From Pipra filicauda (taxonomy: Eukaryota > Chordata > Aves > Passeriformes > Pipridae), in the NCBI RefSeq assembly GCF_003945595.2, contig NW_024104528.1:1-64000 (forward strand): a stretch of 64,000 bases of DNA. Reading direction: 5' to 3'. The notes below the pieces were generated by a model. It did no database searches. It was given only the letters and a program-made list of their open reading frames with translations, and was not told the origin of the DNA. Both the position numbers and the translations under genes were made by a program. Positions 37,216 to 64,000 of this stretch are shown piece after piece (within the stretch, counting starts at the first letter, position 1; every line of letters begins with the position of its first letter).

Positions 37216-39499
37216 AGAGGTAATCTCCTGTTTTCCATGAAGCAAAATGAATTTTAGCAAATGGTATGGATGTATTTATTTGAGATGGTGCCAGAAAGAT
37301 TACTTGAGTTACAAAGAAGTGCTATGAGAGTTGAGAAGAGTGATGTAGCTGTGGAAAAAGGTTTCACAAAAGCACCTCTAAGAATTGCACTGCCTTGTGA
37401 CTTGGGCTTCTGTCTACTTCTGATTCTCTCATCCTGCTGCTCACAGCCATTTGATTTTGCAAGTATGTTCCTCGCATCTGCAACTATTGACCTGCAGAGC
37501 AAACCTAGCTACAGGGATTACCTCTTTATGTGCTCTCGTTTCTAAACTGCTAAGGTAAGGAGAGCAAAACAGGGCAGCTCAGAGGGAGAACCATTTGTTT
37601 CAGGCTGCTCTGGATAACCACCAACCTGGTTTTACCATGAGCATGTTCCATACATCATCACCACAGCACGATAGGTCTTTAGCTGAGATCAATCAGTAAC
37701 TTCCAGCATTTGAAATCCTGAGATCATTTGATGTATAAGGGCTCTCTATTGTTTTTAATCCTATTGACCTGCTGGGACCTGCTGTGATGCTTGCTTGCAC
37801 AGAAGATCTTATAGGCCCTCATCGTATTAGTTCTTCTTACTTCCCACATTCATCAGTCTGATAAGTATTAGCTTGTGCTATTAGCTCTGATATAAGAAAA
37901 GGAATGGTCAGTGGTGGTTTGTTTTTGCAGGTATCAGGTTTGGATTGGGAATGTCCAGCTGAGATCAGTGAGATACTTGCATAGGAGCAGATGGTTTATA
38001 TACTGCTTCTTGCTGCAGAAGAGCAAGATTAATCTCTCTTGAGTCCCTGAACTCTGAATCCATTCAAGGCTGACAGAGTCTTTCCACTGACCTCTGTGGC
38101 CCCAGGATCACATCCTAAATGAGCTGCTTTGAGTCTCTAGAAGCCTGAGTTCAGCTTTGGTGGGTTGGAAAATGTAACCTACTGTATGGGCTGTGCTATT
38201 CATAAGCACTCAGCCCTGTGTGTGCTCTAGCTGTGGATGCCTGGGAGAAGAATAAAGTCATTTTCTGCAGTCGTGGGGGTGGAAGAGGGAATGGGAATTG
38301 TACCCCCTTCCCTGCAAACCCACTGTCGTGACATCCACGTGAGCAGATGTTGGGAGCTGACCTGCTTCTGAAGCTTCAAATTCAGGTTAGGTGTTCTTTG
38401 TGCTGTTTCTTCTGATATCACCCCGACACATAAACGTCCTGTCCAGCTGGCCTGACCAGCAGGAACTGACTTCAATTTAAATTTTCTGAAGTGGGCCACT
38501 GAAGCAGATGAATATAGCAAGGCTGTGACTTCCCCTAGTGGGGTTTTCTTAAACTTAAAAGAAACAGGGACCCTAGAGTTTGAGAGGAGCCAGTTATGAG
38601 TAGATTTAACACCAAATCTCACAGTTCATTGCTTAATGGTATCAGTGGCATCTAATATTGTTGTCAGCAAATACTACCTGTTTCCTCACAGTTTATGGAA
38701 AAAAGCTGCTGTTTATTGAAGTGATGCTTGTTTTCTCTGGCCAGAGCAGCAGCTAGCAAAACCATTCAAGTCAACACAGCACGATGCAGGTGTTTTCCAC
38801 TCCCTACTGATCCTAAATCAGACCAAAGAGAATTAATTTGGTGTAGAGGGTATGAAACAAAGTGTGAGTAACTACCAGTTGGTCAGTTCCTCTGGAGCTG
38901 TTATTGATTGATCTGGAGTCATTAGACTTTTACAGTCAAGCTAGTGAAGATTAATACAATTTGAGAGCAGTAGCAAGTTTTCTCAATTAGTGTCTAGCAA
39001 CATAAACCTTTACAGTATAATTTGTGCTGTATTTATCAATTTTCTAACTTGTATTCACCCAAGGAAAGGTTGCCTCGTGGCTAGAGATGGGGGAGTAAGA
39101 AGGTGATGTCTATCTCCTGTCCTTTAACAAATGTTCTTTGTGACTTTGGAGGTGATAGCTCTTTGAGCTAGAGATACTCTGATGTTTTGTATTATGAAAC
39201 CAAAATATTGACACTTTCCTAGTTCATTGGTGTGAACTGTGACTCTTAGGGGTATCATGGGATCATACAGTGTGGAAATGCTGTAAGTAAAGGGAATGGA
39301 GCATTGTCCAGTTAAGCTATCCATAAGTCACATTCCCTGGTGGAGTGCTGAGGAGTCATTTCCTGGCTGGCAGCGTGGTGGTGTCAAACCCAAGCTTCAC
39401 TGCCCATCTCCTCCACAGATCCTCAGCATCAGGGAGTGATGGAGCAGGGTAGCAGGGGAGCCTTCAGAGGGGAGGAACAGTCCCCGCTGGGTTTGGCCT

Positions 39500-39690
39500 G
39501 TTTTTCCCACACACTGTCATTCTTGCGCCGGTGCTTCCTCTCTCTCCACATAATACCCTGTTATTTCCTCTTCAGAATGGGCTCCTGCCACTGCTGCTAA
39601 TTAGCCCGCGATAAACCTTGGTGTGAACAAAAGCAAGCAATTAAACGTCTGTTGCTTCAGTGTGAGCCCTGTCAGAGAAGTGATTTGTTG
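39500..39690. promoter_or_regulatory. CNE-like block close to exon 2
   Basis: CTGCTAATTAGCCCGCGATAA, GAACAAAAGC and GCAATTAAACG lie in sequence: TAATTA and AATTAA homeobox cores, a TCF/SOX-like word and clustered CpGs (GCGCCGG, CCCGCG). No repeat, no ORF. About 1 kb upstream of exon 2. Confidence 0.35.
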
Positions 39691-40010
39691 GTGGCAGAGA
39701 TGTGTAGCACCTCCCTGGGAGGAAAACAAACCCATTGGCCTGGCTCAGCTGCTGGTGCTGGTGTGTCCCAGCTGCTTGTTTCTGGTATGCAGGGATGTCT
39801 TTGGTACAACAGGGTTTCCCGAGGCTCTGTGAGATGCTGCTGTCTTAAGTTCCACATGGTACAATGATCTGTGATGCCACTACCCAAGCAAGATAGCTTG
39901 AGAAGTTTCTGAATTGTGGTTTATGTATGCTGGGGTTTTGGGAAATTTTTTGTGCTCTTTTTGGAAGACACACACAATAAACATTTTCAAATCAATACAG
40001 AGAGAGAAAT

Positions 40011-40142
40011 AATCATAGGATGAATAAAAAAATCATAGATTGGTTTGTGCTGGAAGGGATCTTAAGTATCATGTGGTTCCAACCTCCCTTCTGCGGGCAG
40101 GGGCACCTTTCACTAGACCAGGTTGCCCAGGGCCCCATCCCT
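40011..40142 (-). mobile_element. CR1 LINE 3' fragment, minus strand
   Basis: AATCATAG repeats at the left edge, then GCTGGAAGGGATCTTAAGTA, GTTCCAACCTCC and ACTAGACCAGGTTGCCCAGG match the reverse complement of the CR1 3' end. It is a 5'-truncated, moderately diverged copy 450 bp upstream of exon 2 and antisense to AFAP1L2. Confidence 0.92.
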
Positions 40143-40586
40143 CCCAGGCAAGGAGGAGGCTTAGAAAGAGGAAGCAAAAGGCAGGGCTTTGGTAGATCCC
40201 AAGCCAAATGAGGCTTGAGTGATGTTTGCCAGGACTCACGATGCAGGTATCAAGATCTTGCAAACTGCTTTCATGTAATCTCAGCCCAAATGCTCAGAGT
40301 TCCTCAGGTTTTCCCACTTGAGGGAAAAGTCCTATTGGAAGAAGAATAGGTACTTACATAGGATTTCACTGATGTATGAACAGACTAAGGGAAGTCGGAG
40401 ACTTTTTCAGTTTGGGACCCACTTTCTTTCCAAAAATAGAGGTAGGGCTCAAGCTGGAAAATTAAATATGAATTATTTCTGGGCAGAAAAATGCAAAGAG
40501 TCTCAGAACACATGGAATTAATGTATGTCCTCTTTTGACACACAACTCAACTGCTTTGCCAAAAGTTGTCTCTGTTTCTGTTGTAG

Positions 40587-64000
<23,414 letters not shown>

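Larger units (their letters stand above)
33861..40010. other. Non-coding, probable intron 1 (distal part)
   Basis: No exon-like ORF or known gene. It holds a pyrimidine-rich tract at 33935-33985, CNE-like blocks at 34040-34270 and 39500-39690, and MIR-like relics at 36025-36090 and 37165-37215. The remaining 40143-40586, after the CR1 tail, is plain intron leading into the exon 2 acceptor. Confidence 0.7.

Noticed and set aside
40535..40586. Upstream extension of exon 2 as a start of translation
   Set aside because: The frame is open upstream but contains no ATG, and a clear acceptor with a pyrimidine tract precedes 40587.

Overview
The window looks like a stretch of a bird genome. Three CR1 LINE copies of avian type are recognisable (17755-18799, 40011-40142, 52478-52800) together with a short CR1 3' tail (33815-33860). 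The only gene I can support is split into small GT-AG exons and encodes AFAP1L2 (actin filament-associated protein 1-like 2, also called XB130), an adaptor of tyrosine-kinase and PI3-kinase signalling. The species cannot be fixed from the sequence. AFAP1L2 was recognised from family knowledge, without a database search.

Positions 1-40586 hold no coding exon that I can defend. The first recognisable AFAP1L2 exon starts at 40587 in the middle of a codon. The short initiator exon, which in mammals encodes only a few residues, was not found, and neither was a CpG-dense promoter. The simplest reading is that 1-40586 is the 3' part of a very long intron 1. It contains a degenerate 1-kb CR1, short repeats, a few MIR-like relics, and several A/T-homeobox-rich or CpG-bearing stretches that look like candidate conserved non-coding elements.

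From 40587 to the window end, 15 consecutive coding exons on the + strand (numbered 2-16, taking the missing one as exon 1) join in frame and give about 654 residues. In order they carry: an N-terminal helical segment; a YIYM motif of the PI3-kinase SH2-binding type; a proline-rich segment; acidic tyrosine motifs; PH domain 1 (exons 7-9); a basic/serine linker; PH domain 2 (exons 12-13); more tyrosine motifs (ELYDDV, VYLDL); and the start of the C-terminal linker. The C-terminal coiled coil and stop codon lie beyond 64000. All splice phases are consistent.

Introns 2-15 are non-coding. The noteworthy items are a CNE-like block in intron 6 (53020-53330), a perfect 17-bp inverted repeat in intron 10 (58715-58757), duplicated CACCTG elements in intron 4, and an in-frame upstream alternative acceptor for exon 15. 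I see no second gene, tRNA, CRISPR array or recognisable novel system. The most interesting leads are regulatory or RNA-structural.
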